A stretch of 64,000 nucleotides of DNA from Peterkaempfera podocarpi (GTDB lineage Bacteria; Actinomycetota; Actinomycetes; Streptomycetales; Streptomycetaceae). Shown here in pieces: positions 52,432 through 61,727 of this stretch. The position numbers and the translations under genes were made by a program. How positions within the stretch are numbered: the first letter of the stretch is position 1; every line of letters starts with the position of its first letter. Below the pieces are notes generated by a model, which had not been told where the DNA came from, searched no databases, and saw only the letters and a program-made list of their open reading frames with translations. The stretch lies in NCBI RefSeq assembly GCF_042466665.1, contig NZ_CP162102.1, positions 1,364,001 to 1,428,000 of the forward strand, written 5' to 3'.

Positions 52432-52905
52432 GTGCTGATTCCCAGGGCGGTTGCGGTGGTCGTCGACGGTCAGCAGGCACTGGTCATCAAACGGTTCCTC
52501 AAGCACAGGGCCGCTGATGCCTGCGTGATGTGCCAGGACCGCGGCGAGGCGGAGCCCGGGTGCCCCGGGCACCACTACGCCGTCCTGCCGGGCGGTCACG
52601 TCGAGGAGGGCGAGAGCGCCGAGATCGCAGCCCTGCGTGAACTGCGGGAGGAGACAACGCTCGAAGCGAGGATCGAGCGCCTGCTGTGGACCGGGCGGCA
52701 CAACGGCCGGCCGGCGTCGTACTTCCTCATGGCGGACGTGACGGGGACGGCCGAGCTGTCCGGCCCCGAGGCCGCGGCCCAGGGCCCGGACGACAGGTAC
52801 ACACTCATGTGGGCGACCGCTGACGCGTTCGACCGGTTGAATCTGCATCCGGCCGACATCCGGGCGCCGCTGGCCCGCCTGCTGCAAGAGCGCTCCCCCT
52901 CCTGA
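52432..52905 (+). CDS. Nudix hydrolase
   Basis: 157 aa, GTG start at 52432 without a strong ribosome site. The Nudix box is GGHVEEGESAEIAALRELRE followed by ETTL: GX5EX7REUXEE is met, with Thr in place of the last glycine. Nudix enzymes cleave nucleoside-diphosphate-linked compounds using a divalent metal bound by the box glutamates. The segment CVMCQDRGEAEPGCPGHHYAVLPGG has three Cys and two His near the box and may bind an extra metal. Substrate unknown; probably a single-gene unit. Confidence 0.88.
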   Translation: MLIPRAVAVVVDGQQALVIKRFLKHRAADACVMCQDRGEAEPGCPGHHYAVLPGGHVEEGESAEIAALRELREETTLEARIERLLWTGRHNGRPASYFLMADVTGTAELSGPEAAAQGPDDRYTLMWATADAFDRLNLHPADIRAPLARLLQERSPS

Positions 52906-53130
52906 CATCAGCCGATCACCCGGCCCGCTGTGACCCTGCCCGGCGGACAGGGCGTGGTGGGGCGTAGGCCGAAGGCCCCGGCTCCGCGAGTGACCCAGCC
53001 CGCACGGCACGGTGCGGCGCGCCTGGGCGCGGATGACGCAGTCCACGGCAGGGGTGAACGCAGGCCGACCCCTGAGAACCGGCGCCCCCGCTGTCGCGGC
53101 CAGACCTCTTCAGGTGGCCCGGGACGGCTG

Positions 53131-53161
53131 TGTCATCATTTGATGACATCGTTCGATGACA
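53131..53161. promoter_or_regulatory. Palindromic operator of the MFS-TetR operon
   Basis: TGTCATCA-TT-TGATGACA (53131-53148) is an 8-bp inverted repeat with a two-base centre, followed by another half-site CGATGACA ending at 53161. It ends 12 bp before the transporter ATG and overlaps the likely promoter and leader. The TetR gene in the same operon probably binds here to repress both genes. Confidence 0.7.
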
Positions 53162-53173
53162 TCAAGGAGAATC

Positions 53174-54670
53174 ATGGAATCGCCGGCCGTGGATGGACCG
53201 CCGTCCTTGAGACAGCGCGCCCTGGTACCGGTCCTGGTGTTCCTCGGCATGCTGGTCGCTGTGATCAGCAGCCTGGGGGCGCCGCTGGTGCCGACCATCG
53301 CCGCCCAGGACCACGTCTCCCCCAGCGACGCCCAGTGGTCGCTGACCGTCACACTGCTCGTCGGTGCCGTCGCCACCCCGGTGATGGGCCGCCTGGGCGA
53401 CGGCCCGCGCCGCCGCCAGGTGATCATGGGTGCCCTGGTGGCCGTGCTGGCGGGCAGCGCGCTGGCCGCACTGCCGCTGGGGTTCGGCTGCCTGGTCGCC
53501 GGGCGGGCGCTGCAGGGCCTCGGCCTGGGACTCACCCCGCTGGCCATCGCCACCGCCCGCGACGCGCTGCCGATGCACCGGTCGCGCCCGGCGGTGGCGC
53601 TGCTGTCGGTCACGACTGTCGCCGGAGTCGGCCTGGGCTACCCGATCACCGGTCTCATCGCCCAGTCCTTCGGGCTCTACGCCGGGTTCTGGTTCGGCGC
53701 GGCGGTCTCCGCCGCCGCACTCGTCGCCGCTGCGCTGGTCCTGCCGCCGGCCCCGCGCCGTCCTGCTTCCCCGCTGGACGTCCCCGGTGCGCTGCTGCTC
53801 GGGGCCGCGCTCGCCGGGCTGCTGCTGGCGCTGAGTGAGGCGGAGCTGTGGGGGTGGGCCTCGGTCCGGCTGCTCGTCCTGGCCGGGGTGTCCCTGCTGC
53901 TGCTGGGGGTCTGGACCGTCCATGAGCTGCGGACGGCGCACCCGCTGGTGGACCTGCGGCTGACCCGGGACCGTACGGTGCTGACCGCAAACGCCACGGC
54001 TCTGGTGGCCGGCGCGGGGATGTACCTGCTGATGACCCTGATGACACGGCTGGTGCAGACACCTAAGGACACCGGCTACGGCTTCGGGGCCTCCGTGGTG
54101 GTCACCGGGCTGGTCCTGCTGCCGTTCTCGGCCGCGAGTGCGGTGGCCGGCCGGGTGGCACCGCTGCTTGCCCGCCGTACCTCCTCGACCCTGATCCTGT
54201 CGGCGGGGTGCGCGGTCTCCCTGGTCGCCGCGCTGGCCTTCGCCGTAGGCCACGGGCAGCTGTGGCAGCTGTTCGTGGTCATGGGCATCTCCGGGTTCGG
54301 CGTCGGCTGCCTGTTCGCTGTGATGCCCGGACTCATCACGGGCGCCGTGCCCGTGCACGAGACCGGCAGCGCGATGAGCTTCAACCAGGTGCTGCGCTAC
54401 GCCGGGTACTCCACCGGCAGTGTGCTGAGCGCGGCCGTCCTGCAGGCCCACACCGCGGCGGGCGCCTCAGTGCCCGGGGGCGACGGCTACCGGGCGGCCG
54501 CCCTGCTGTCCTGCGGAGTGTGGGCCGCCATGATCCTGGTGACCCTGGTCCTGCCGCGCGGGCGCAGAAGCCGCACGGAAGCAGTGCCCGTACCGGACGC
54601 GGTACTGTCCGGAACGGCCGGCTCGGAGGCGGTCGGCTCGGGAACGGCCCCACGGGAGGCGGTACGGTGA
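53174..54670 (+). CDS. MFS drug transporter, DHA2 (14-helix) type
   Basis: 498 aa from the ATG at 53174 (AAGGAG five bases upstream). About 14 hydrophobic helices; motif A region TPVMGRLGDGPRRRQVIMG, motif C-like GVGLGYPITGLIAQSFG. EmrB/QacA-like exporters use the proton gradient to expel drugs. Its stop overlaps the TetR start (GTGA), a self-regulated resistance operon. It appears independent of the biosynthetic cluster 25 kb away. Confidence 0.92.
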   Translation: MESPAVDGPPSLRQRALVPVLVFLGMLVAVISSLGAPLVPTIAAQDHVSPSDAQWSLTVTLLVGAVATPVMGRLGDGPRRRQVIMGALVAVLAGSALAALPLGFGCLVAGRALQGLGLGLTPLAIATARDALPMHRSRPAVALLSVTTVAGVGLGYPITGLIAQSFGLYAGFWFGAAVSAAALVAAALVLPPAPRRPASPLDVPGALLLGAALAGLLLALSEAELWGWASVRLLVLAGVSLLLLGVWTVHELRTAHPLVDLRLTRDRTVLTANATALVAGAGMYLLMTLMTRLVQTPKDTGYGFGASVVVTGLVLLPFSAASAVAGRVAPLLARRTSSTLILSAGCAVSLVAALAFAVGHGQLWQLFVVMGISGFGVGCLFAVMPGLITGAVPVHETGSAMSFNQVLRYAGYSTGSVLSAAVLQAHTAAGASVPGGDGYRAAALLSCGVWAAMILVTLVLPRGRRSRTEAVPVPDAVLSGTAGSEAVGSGTAPREAVR

Positions 54671-55236
54671 CAGGCAGCACGCAGCCGCGCAGGCGCGACT
54701 CGGCGCGCAGCCGTGAACTGCTGCTGGCCGCGGCGGACGAGCTGTTCGCGGAACGCGGCTTCGAGCGGACCACCATCCGTGAGATCGCCGAGCGGGCAGG
54801 GGTCGACGCGGCGCTCATCGCCCGCTACTTCGGCAGCAAGAGCGGCCTTTACATCGCCGCCCTGCGGGCCGAGACAGGCGATGCCACCCCGCCCGACCTG
54901 CTCGATCCCGACCGCCTGCGCGCCCTCTTCGAGCGCTCCGGCCGGCGGGGCGCCGGCCCGGTCTTCCAGTCGGCCGTTCTGGTCCACGACGACCCCACGG
55001 TGCATGACGCCGCGCGCGCCCAGCTGCACAGCCGCCTGGTCGCCCCGCTCCATGAGCGCTTCGCCCGCGAGGGACTGGACCGGCCGCAGCTGCGGGCCGA
55101 GCTGGCGACGGCTGCCTTTGTGGGGGTGCTGCTGGCCCGCGGCGCGGGGACGCTCGACCAGCTGGCGGCCGCGGACATCGACGACCTTGTTCCGCTGGTG
55201 CGCTCGGCCCTGGCAGGACTGGGCCTGGGCTCCTGA
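54667..55236 (+). CDS. TetR-family repressor
   Basis: 189 aa from the GTG at 54667, overlapping the transporter stop by 4 bp. TetR HTH at 15-60 (RSRELLLAAADELFAERGFERTTIREIAERAGVDAALIARYFGSKSGLY). The ligand-binding C-terminal half matches the TetR_C-type helical domain. It likely represses the transporter through the palindrome upstream and is released by a transported compound. Confidence 0.93.
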   Translation: MTGSTQPRRRDSARSRELLLAAADELFAERGFERTTIREIAERAGVDAALIARYFGSKSGLYIAALRAETGDATPPDLLDPDRLRALFERSGRRGAGPVFQSAVLVHDDPTVHDAARAQLHSRLVAPLHERFAREGLDRPQLRAELATAAFVGVLLARGAGTLDQLAAADIDDLVPLVRSALAGLGLGS

Positions 55237-55421
55237 CCCGCCGAGGCCGGTCGCGCCCGGCGCCTGCCGCACGACCGCCCGGCCACCGGCAGCAGTGCGC
55301 AAACGCCGGCCGGCTGGCCGGGGCAGGCCGGCCCGGGCCCTCGGTAGCCACCGGAACCCCGGTCCGTCCCGGCTGAACGGTCGCGTTTCAGGACGGCCCG
55401 GCCCGGGTGCACAGGCGGGTC

Positions 55422-56006
55422 TCAGTTCTGCGCGGCGATCCGCGCGAAGCGCTCGGGGTCGCGCAGGCCGACGCAGTCATGCGCCCAGAACGCCTCGGAG
55501 TAGATGAACGTGCCGGTCATCCAGGGCTCGTACGACGACAGCACCGCGACCTGGAACCCCGCCACCGGGATGCGCAGCGACGGTGACCGGAACCCGTGCA
55601 GGTCGGCCCGCTGGAAGCCACGCTCTCCGTAGTAGACCGGCGAGCCCTCCAGGAAGACCAGCGGAATGCCCTGCTCCTCGGCGGCCTTGAGGGCCGCGGC
55701 GACCAGCTGGCTGCCGACGCCCCGGCGCTGGTGGTCCGGGTGGACGCCCAGCGGCGACAGGCTGAGCACGTCGACCAACCGCCGCTCGGCATCCAGGCGG
55801 CAGGCGCTGAGCATGACGTGCCCGACGACCTGGTCGTCCCGTGTCGCCACCAACCCGATGGGCTCGACTGCACCCGGCGCGGCACGCAGTGCGTCGACCA
55901 GCCCGGGTACGCGGTCCGGATCGCCGAAGGCGAGGGCATGCAGTCGGCCCACCGCCTCATGGTCCTGGGCCCGTTCGGGCCTGATCTCGGCGTGGGCGGG
56001 AGTCAT
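55422..56006 (-). CDS. GNAT-family N-acetyltransferase
   Basis: 194 aa, ATG at 56006. GNAT core with VVGHVMLSACRL, LSLSPLGVHPDHQRRGVGSQLVAAAL (acetyl-CoA pyrophosphate loop QRRGVG) and PLVFLEGSPVYYGERGF. The YYGERGFxxA segment is typical of a widespread group of predicted N-acetyltransferases. Substrate unknown; single gene, convergent with the TetR gene. Confidence 0.92.
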   Translation of the reverse strand: MTPAHAEIRPERAQDHEAVGRLHALAFGDPDRVPGLVDALRAAPGAVEPIGLVATRDDQVVGHVMLSACRLDAERRLVDVLSLSPLGVHPDHQRRGVGSQLVAAALKAAEEQGIPLVFLEGSPVYYGERGFQRADLHGFRSPSLRIPVAGFQVAVLSSYEPWMTGTFIYSEAFWAHDCVGLRDPERFARIAAQN

Positions 56007-56228
56007 GAGCGCCAGGGTAGGGATCCGTCGGCGCGGTGGCCAGCGGATTTTCCGCGACCGGTCCGTGCAGCCCGCCGGGTGCCACGGAACCTGCTTCCGG
56101 CCGGTGCCCTCGTCGAGACCTTGTCCCGGTCGGCTCTCCGCCCGGCCCGGATTGCGGAGAGCACCCTGCCGGGCCCGGTCCTTCCCTGGCCGGGCAGGGC
56201 GTGACCGGGGCTGTCGGTGGCCCGGTCG

Positions 56229-56906
56229 TCAGGGGAGGTGGGGGCTGAAGTGGTCGGCGACGGTCTCCGCGACCGCGGCGGCATCCTGGGAGCCGTCGAC
56301 TTCGATCACACGCACCCCGAGTTCATGGGCCCTGCGGACCGCGTCCTCGGCGACGAGCCGGTCACGGCCGAGCCGGTTGGCCTGCGCCCTGGCCGGGTTG
56401 CTGACACGCTGCGAAAGGCCTGCGGCACGGGGAAGTTCACGCAGTTGGCGGGCGCGAAACTCCGGCGTCGGCACCATGACGACCATCCGGCGGGCCGAGT
56501 CGAGGACGGGCGCGACCAGTTCGGGGCGCAGCCCCCAGCCCTCGGCGACGACCGGGCGGCCCGAGACGAGAGCTCTCAGGTCGTCCAGGGCCCATGCGAA
56601 CCGGGCGGGGAAACCGGCCAGGGTCGCGGCGGCCATCTCCTCCGGAGTCGTGCGCACCCATACGTCCTCGGGGTCGGGGTCCGCGAAGGGCTCTCCGGCC
56701 CGGACCAGCCGGGCGATACGCCGATCGTTGTGGGCGCGGGCGTCGTGGTAGTCGTAGTGGTACGCAGTGAGGCCGTACCGGCAGGCCAGCAGCCGGGCCA
56801 CCGTCGACTTGCCGGCCCACTGGCCGCCGCCGATCCACAGGGCGCGGCGCAGTGTGCCGAAGGGGTCCTGGACCGGTGTGTCCGTGGCGGCGTCGTGGCT
56901 GCTCAT
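56229..56906 (-). CDS. P-loop ATPase/kinase-like protein
   Basis: 225 aa from the ATG at 56906 (AGGAGG upstream). Walker A GGQWAGKSTVARLLA near 27, then HYDYHDARAHNDRRIARL, GRPVVAEGWGLRPELV and an Arg-rich lid (RARQLRELPRAAGL). This resembles small-molecule/nucleoside kinases of the AAA_33/AAA_18-like group. Substrate unknown. The BtuF-like gene lies 193 bp away on the same strand. Confidence 0.85.
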   Translation of the reverse strand: MSSHDAATDTPVQDPFGTLRRALWIGGGQWAGKSTVARLLACRYGLTAYHYDYHDARAHNDRRIARLVRAGEPFADPDPEDVWVRTTPEEMAAATLAGFPARFAWALDDLRALVSGRPVVAEGWGLRPELVAPVLDSARRMVVMVPTPEFRARQLRELPRAAGLSQRVSNPARAQANRLGRDRLVAEDAVRRAHELGVRVIEVDGSQDAAAVAETVADHFSPHLP

Positions 56907-56975
56907 CCGGTCTGTCCTCCTGGGTCGGGGGCTGCTGCACGCGGGGCGGGCGGGCTGGGCCGACGGCCCGGACGG

Positions 56976-57782
56976 TCACGCCTGTCCGGTTGCGGGGGCG
57001 GCGGCCAGCTGTGCGGCGAGCACTGCGGGTGCCTCGGCCAGGGAGGGCCCGTACCAGGTGAGGTGCCGCCCGCTCACCAGCGCTGCGGGAACGCCGGGGA
57101 AGGCCTCAGGACCGTCGGTCCGGGTGAAGCGGTAGGGCTCGTCCGGCAGGACCACCAACTCCGGCCTGTCCGAACGGAGTCGGTCGAGCGGAACGGCCGG
57201 GTAGCGCTCCGTGTGGTCGGCGTACAGCTGGTGCACACCGAGGCGGCGGAGCAGGTCACCCGCGAAGGTGTCGCGGCCGAGGACCATCCAGGGCCGGCGC
57301 CAGATCGGCACCACCGCGCGGCGCGGGGGTCCGGGCGGCGTGGGCGGGGACTGCCAGGCCCGGCGGGCGTCGTCCAGCCATGGGGGCGCGGGCAGACCGC
57401 AGGCGACGGTGAGCAAGCGGTCGAGGGAGGTGAAGGCCTCGTCGAGCGACCTGATCCGGGTGACCCAGACGGCGAGCCCCGCCTCGCGCAGTGCGGTGAG
57501 GTCGGCTTCGCGGTTCTCCTCGTCGTTGGCGATGACCAGATCGGGGCGGAGCGCCGCGACACGGGCGGTGTCGGGGTTCTTGGTGCCGCGGACCCGGGTC
57601 ACATCCAGTCCGGCGGGATGGCTGCACCAGTCGGTGGCCCCGGCCAGCAGGCCCGGCGCGCTGACCGCGACCGCCTCGGTGAGCGAGGGGACCAGCGACA
57701 CCACCCGGGTCGGCGGCGGGCCGAGCCGCAGCGGTGTGCCCTGGTCGTCGGCGACGGTACGGGTGTCGGCTGGCACGGCCAT
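56976..57782 (-). CDS. BtuF-like cobalamin/metal-receptor protein lacking a signal peptide
   Basis: 268 aa from the ATG at 57782. Helical-backbone metal-receptor fold: TRVVSLVPSLTEAVAVSAPG, GATDWCSHPAGLDVTRVRGTKNPDTARVAALRPDLVIANDEENR and a C-terminal domain (GDLLRRLGVHQLYADHTERYP). It resembles BtuF-type vitamin B12-binding proteins, but no signal peptide or lipobox precedes the domain and no ABC permease is adjacent. Cytosolic members of this family exist in actinomycetes with unclear roles. An upstream open frame is present but lacks a signal sequence. Confidence 0.85.
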   Translation of the reverse strand: MAVPADTRTVADDQGTPLRLGPPPTRVVSLVPSLTEAVAVSAPGLLAGATDWCSHPAGLDVTRVRGTKNPDTARVAALRPDLVIANDEENREADLTALREAGLAVWVTRIRSLDEAFTSLDRLLTVACGLPAPPWLDDARRAWQSPPTPPGPPRRAVVPIWRRPWMVLGRDTFAGDLLRRLGVHQLYADHTERYPAVPLDRLRSDRPELVVLPDEPYRFTRTDGPEAFPGVPAALVSGRHLTWYGPSLAEAPAVLAAQLAAAPATGQA

Positions 57783-57985
57783 GGGTTCACCGTAACCGAG
57801 CCCGGCGGCCCCCGGCAGGGGCTGCCTGAGGCAGCGGACGGTGCGGGCGCGGGGCGGGTCCCGTGTGCTCCAGAGGGTCTCGACGCCGCGAGCGGCACTA
57901 GGCTTGGGGCCACGGCATCGCGTGTCGGTCATCGGCTGGGTGAGGCATGGAGGTGCCGTGAGATGCCTGCGGAGGCATTCCACCG

Positions 57986-58393
57986 ATGCCAGTCGAGTTG
58001 AACCACACCATCGTCCATTCCCCGGACAAGCGGGAGTCCGCCGAGTTCCTGGCGGGAATCCTGGGCCTTGAGGTCGGGGAGGAGTGGGGTCCGTTCATTC
58101 CGGTCGCCACCAGCAACGGAGTCACTCTGGACTTCGCCACCGTCCCGGCCGGGTCCATCGTCATGCAGCACTATGCGTTCCTGGTCTCGGACGAGGAGTT
58201 CGACGCCGCCTTCGGCCGGATCAGGGAGGCCGGGGTCGCCTACTACGCCGATCCGAATCTGAAGCAGCCGGGCGAGATCAACCATCACCACGGCGGGCGC
58301 GGTGTCTATTTCCTGGACCCGGGCGGGCACGGCATGGAGATCATCACCCGCCCGTACGGCAGTCATGTCGACCCGTTCGCGGCGTCGTCGTAG
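57986..58393 (+). CDS. VOC-superfamily (glyoxalase-like) protein
   Basis: 135 aa, ATG with GGAGG ten bases upstream. One VOC fold in two halves: ELNHTIVHSPDKRESAEFLAGILGL, then HYAFLVSDEEFDAAFGRIREAG and GRGVYFLDPGGHGMEIITRPYG. The metal ligands His (NHTIV), His (QHYAF) and Glu (MEIIT) are all present, fitting an active Fe or other divalent metal enzyme. Substrate unknown. Confidence 0.9.
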   Translation: MPVELNHTIVHSPDKRESAEFLAGILGLEVGEEWGPFIPVATSNGVTLDFATVPAGSIVMQHYAFLVSDEEFDAAFGRIREAGVAYYADPNLKQPGEINHHHGGRGVYFLDPGGHGMEIITRPYGSHVDPFAASS

Positions 58394-58787
58394 GGCGGGC
58401 GGCGTCCTGCTCCCCAAGTGATCGGCCGTGCTGACGGGAGATCCCCTGCCGGGGTCCGGAGCCATGCGGTCGGCCCGGCGGGGAACTCCTGACCACTCCC
58501 CTGCGCAACAGGTTCCGTCCCGGTCCCGCCGGGGCAACGGAGGGAGCAGCGCCGGCTGCCGGGTGCGGCCGAGGGGTTCCGCGCTCGTCCCGCAGCGGCG
58601 GCCGGCCTCCTCGGCCCGGACAGCGTGGTGGTCACCGTTGCGGAACACGGAAGATCCCGTCGAGTGGTTCGCCCTTTGCGCAGCGGAGCCGAGCTGTACG
58701 GACAGTGCGCGACACCACACCCGGCAGGACCGCTGGCCCGGCGGGGATTCCCCGCCGGGCCGGCGGCACTGCGCCGCCGCGCGGCGG
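58394..58787. other. Convergent intergenic region, 394 bp
   Basis: Between the VOC gene and the TPR gene. Contains the hairpin at 58735-58761 and no supported gene. Confidence 0.5.
58735..58761 (-). terminator. Terminator of the HSP90/TPR operon
   Basis: Perfect 12-base arms GGCCCGGCGGGG (58735-58746) and CCCCGCCGGGCC (58750-58761) with loop ATT, 26 bp past the TPR gene stop. Confidence 0.85.
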
Positions 58788-61727
58788 TCAGCCCTGCTCG
58801 GCCTCGGCGGCGAGGCGGTCGCTGAGGGCCGCGAGGATACGGGCCGCCTCCGGCAGTCCCGCGCCCTCACAGCGGCGCACGCCCTCGGCCAGGCGGGCAC
58901 GGGCCGCCTGGGTACGGCCCAGGCTGCGGCCCTCGATGAGTGCGGCGATCCGCAACGCCTCGGCGCGCGGCTCCTCGCCCTCGCCGCCGCCGGTCCCATA
59001 GGCGGTGATTGCGGCCTCGGCCTCGGCCAGCGCCTCCTCGGCGCGCTTGCCGAAGCCGAGCACACGGGCGCGCTCGTAGTGCACGGCACCGCGCTGGTAC
59101 CAGACGGTGACCGGGTGTCCTTCGGCCTCGGCCCGCTCGCGCACCTCGTCCGCCTCGGCCAGTCGGGCCAGCGCCCCTTCGACGCCGCCCTCGCCGTGGG
59201 CCTGCATGGTGGCCTGTGCGAACTCCCGCAGCATCGCGCAGACCTGGTCGGCGCGGGGGGCCTTCAGATGTGAGGCGAGGGCGCGCTCGCGGGCGGCCTC
59301 GGCAGCCTCCCAGCGGCCGGACTCGGCCAGGGCGGCCGTCGCCTCGCAGGCGACCATGGTGTGGATGTCCTGGTCCTCCCAGTCGGCCACCTCGTCGGCG
59401 AGCCGCAGATACTCCTCGGCGGCATCCCGGTACTCCTCCAGACCGGCCAGGCCGCGCGCCAGATCGAGCCGGACCTGGGCGCGCTGCCGCTCGTCGAAGC
59501 CGGCCGCGTCCGCCTCCAGAAGTACGGACTCCAGGACGGCGACGGCGTCACCGGTGCGGCCGCTGTCGCGCATCACCGAGGCGAGCCGTACCCGTACGCC
59601 CGCCGCGTCCCCGGCCCGGCCCTCGCGGTCGAAACGGGCCGCGGCCTCGGACAGCGCACGGGCGGCGCCGGCCTCGTCCCCGGCGTGCTCGCAGGCGTGG
59701 CCGAGCATCGCGTACGCCGGACCGTAGGGGAAGGAGTCGTCGCCCCAGCGGACGGCCTCGGCGAGCCCCCGGTGGAACACCTCGACGGCCACTGCGGCCT
59801 CGTCGCGCACCATCGCCACCTGGCCGAGCAGCATCAGGATGCGCGGGGCTCGCCAGGGCAGGCCCTCCCGCTCCACCTGCTCCAGGACCTCGGTCAGTTC
59901 GGTGTGCGCCTCGGCGGCCCGTCCCTGCCGGGCCGCCATGTCGGCGGTGTACTGACGGGCGGTGATGATCCGGTGCGGGAGGGCACGGCGGATGCTCTCG
60001 CGGTGGTAGGCGCCGACGGCCTCACCGAAACGTGCCGCCACGTCGGCGGGCGGCTCCGGGAGGGCGCCGGCCAGCTCCTGGTAGGCCGCATAGGTGCGGG
60101 AGTGCAGGATCGACAGGCGGTCCTCGGGTCCGATGCCGGGCCCGTCCCCCTCCCCCGCCGAGGCCGGGAGCTCATCGGCGCGGCGCAGCGCCTCGTCGAG
60201 CATCGCCCAGTCGGGGGCGCTGTCCTCGCCGGCCGCGGCGGCGTCGTCCTCGCCGAGGTGGGCGACGGCGGCCCGGGTGCGCATCACCAGGGCGCGGCCC
60301 GGCAGCTGGGCCTGCTCGAACAGCTCGGCGGCGGCGTGCAGTTCGGTGCGGGCCGACTGCCACGCTCCGCGTTCGAAGGCCTGGTGTGCGCGGTCCTCGG
60401 CGAGGTCGGCCTGCAGCCGCGGAAGCGGCCCGACCTCGGGGACCTCGCTGTGGGTGTAGCCGTCGGCCGCCACGGTGTCGGCGATGGTCCGCCACAGGGT
60501 ACGGGCGTCGGGGTGGTCGAGACGGCGCAGTTCGCGGGCGCGCACCACCAGGGCGGTGAAGTCCTCGGGGACCGGCTCGGCCAGCGGGCGGGGCTCGGCG
60601 GCGACCGCCGGGGAGGGCACTGCGGCGGCGCGCACACCCAGGGCGAGGGGCTGGTCGACGAGCGGACCCCGGGCGAGGCGGGCCCGGCGGCGGTCGCTCA
60701 CGGTGGTGGTGACGTTGCGGGTGTCGAAGCGGGCCGCCAGCGTCTCGGCCTCGGCGCGGACGTGGTCGTGCAGGGAGGCGACCGTCCAGGGGCCGCCGGC
60801 CGGTCCTCCGGCGGGCAGCTCACCGTGTCCCAGTGCGGCGAGGCGGGCGGTGAGCAGTTCGACTCCGGTGAGGAAGTGCAGCCGGGAGAGCAGGTCGCCG
60901 TGGCCGTCGAAGAGCCCGCGGTTCTCGGCCAGGATCTCCAGGCCGCGCGGCTCGTTGCCGGACAGCGCGCAGAACTCCAGGTGCAGGCTGATCTGCATGG
61001 CGGTGCTCGACTTGCCGCGGGCGCCGCGGTAGCCCACCAGGTGGCTGGAGCGGGCCTCGTCCAGCCGGCCCTGGCGCAGCTGTGGCAGCAGCGCCTCGGC
61101 GTGGCTGGTCCACGGCTCCTCGGAGCAGTGGTTCTCACCGCTGAGGACGGGCTGCCACTCCTTCAGGGCGCGGGCGTCGTCACCCCGGCGCAGGTGGTGG
61201 CGGGCGCGGGTCCGGATCTCGCACGCCTCGCAGTCGCTCATCCGGGCACGGGGCCGGGTGGCCCACAGGTCGAAGGCGTCCTCCTCGCCGGTTCCGGTGT
61301 GTGCGGCGAGGTGGAAACGCTGGGCGTAGTAGGGCTGCAGGTCGTGGTCGGCGGCCCGGTAGCGGGTGCGCATCTCGCCGTGCCAGCGCTCGATGGCCTC
61401 CAGCGGCACGTCCGGGGTGGAGCGCAGCGCGGCGGCGACCCACTTGAAGCGCCAGAAGACCTGGAGGCGGGCCCACTCGTTGAAGGCGTCGGGGTGGGTG
61501 TCCCAGAGCTTGAGGATGCGGGCGAAGACGACGGGGGCCTTGCGGGGCTCGGCGTCGTACTCGTAGGCCTCCATGAGGTCCATCAGGGCGAGGACCTGTA
61601 TCTCGCGGTCGTCGAACTGCTCGGCGGCCTCGGCGAGTTCCTCGGCGGTGACGGTGCGCTGCCGCCCGTAGGGACGGGCGTCATTGGCGCGCAGCGCCTC
61701 GGCGAGCGCCTCGGGGGTGTCCGTCAT
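58788..61727 (-). CDS. Large tetratricopeptide-repeat protein
   Basis: 979 aa, almost wholly alpha-helical, Ala/Glu/Arg-rich. TPR-like units recur, for example AEAHTELTEVLEQVEREGLP, AVAVEVFHRGLAEAVRWGDD, AYAMLGHACEHAGDEAGAARALSEAAARF and AAEEYLRLADEVADWED. No signal peptide or catalytic domain found. Its ATG overlaps the HSP90-like stop by one base (TGATG), so translation is coupled and the two proteins are probably partners: TPR domains are well-known HSP90 co-chaperone platforms, though that link in bacteria is inference. Confidence 0.9.
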   Translation of the reverse strand: MTDTPEALAEALRANDARPYGRQRTVTAEELAEAAEQFDDREIQVLALMDLMEAYEYDAEPRKAPVVFARILKLWDTHPDAFNEWARLQVFWRFKWVAAALRSTPDVPLEAIERWHGEMRTRYRAADHDLQPYYAQRFHLAAHTGTGEEDAFDLWATRPRARMSDCEACEIRTRARHHLRRGDDARALKEWQPVLSGENHCSEEPWTSHAEALLPQLRQGRLDEARSSHLVGYRGARGKSSTAMQISLHLEFCALSGNEPRGLEILAENRGLFDGHGDLLSRLHFLTGVELLTARLAALGHGELPAGGPAGGPWTVASLHDHVRAEAETLAARFDTRNVTTTVSDRRRARLARGPLVDQPLALGVRAAAVPSPAVAAEPRPLAEPVPEDFTALVVRARELRRLDHPDARTLWRTIADTVAADGYTHSEVPEVGPLPRLQADLAEDRAHQAFERGAWQSARTELHAAAELFEQAQLPGRALVMRTRAAVAHLGEDDAAAAGEDSAPDWAMLDEALRRADELPASAGEGDGPGIGPEDRLSILHSRTYAAYQELAGALPEPPADVAARFGEAVGAYHRESIRRALPHRIITARQYTADMAARQGRAAEAHTELTEVLEQVEREGLPWRAPRILMLLGQVAMVRDEAAVAVEVFHRGLAEAVRWGDDSFPYGPAYAMLGHACEHAGDEAGAARALSEAAARFDREGRAGDAAGVRVRLASVMRDSGRTGDAVAVLESVLLEADAAGFDERQRAQVRLDLARGLAGLEEYRDAAEEYLRLADEVADWEDQDIHTMVACEATAALAESGRWEAAEAARERALASHLKAPRADQVCAMLREFAQATMQAHGEGGVEGALARLAEADEVRERAEAEGHPVTVWYQRGAVHYERARVLGFGKRAEEALAEAEAAITAYGTGGGEGEEPRAEALRIAALIEGRSLGRTQAARARLAEGVRRCEGAGLPEAARILAALSDRLAAEAEQG

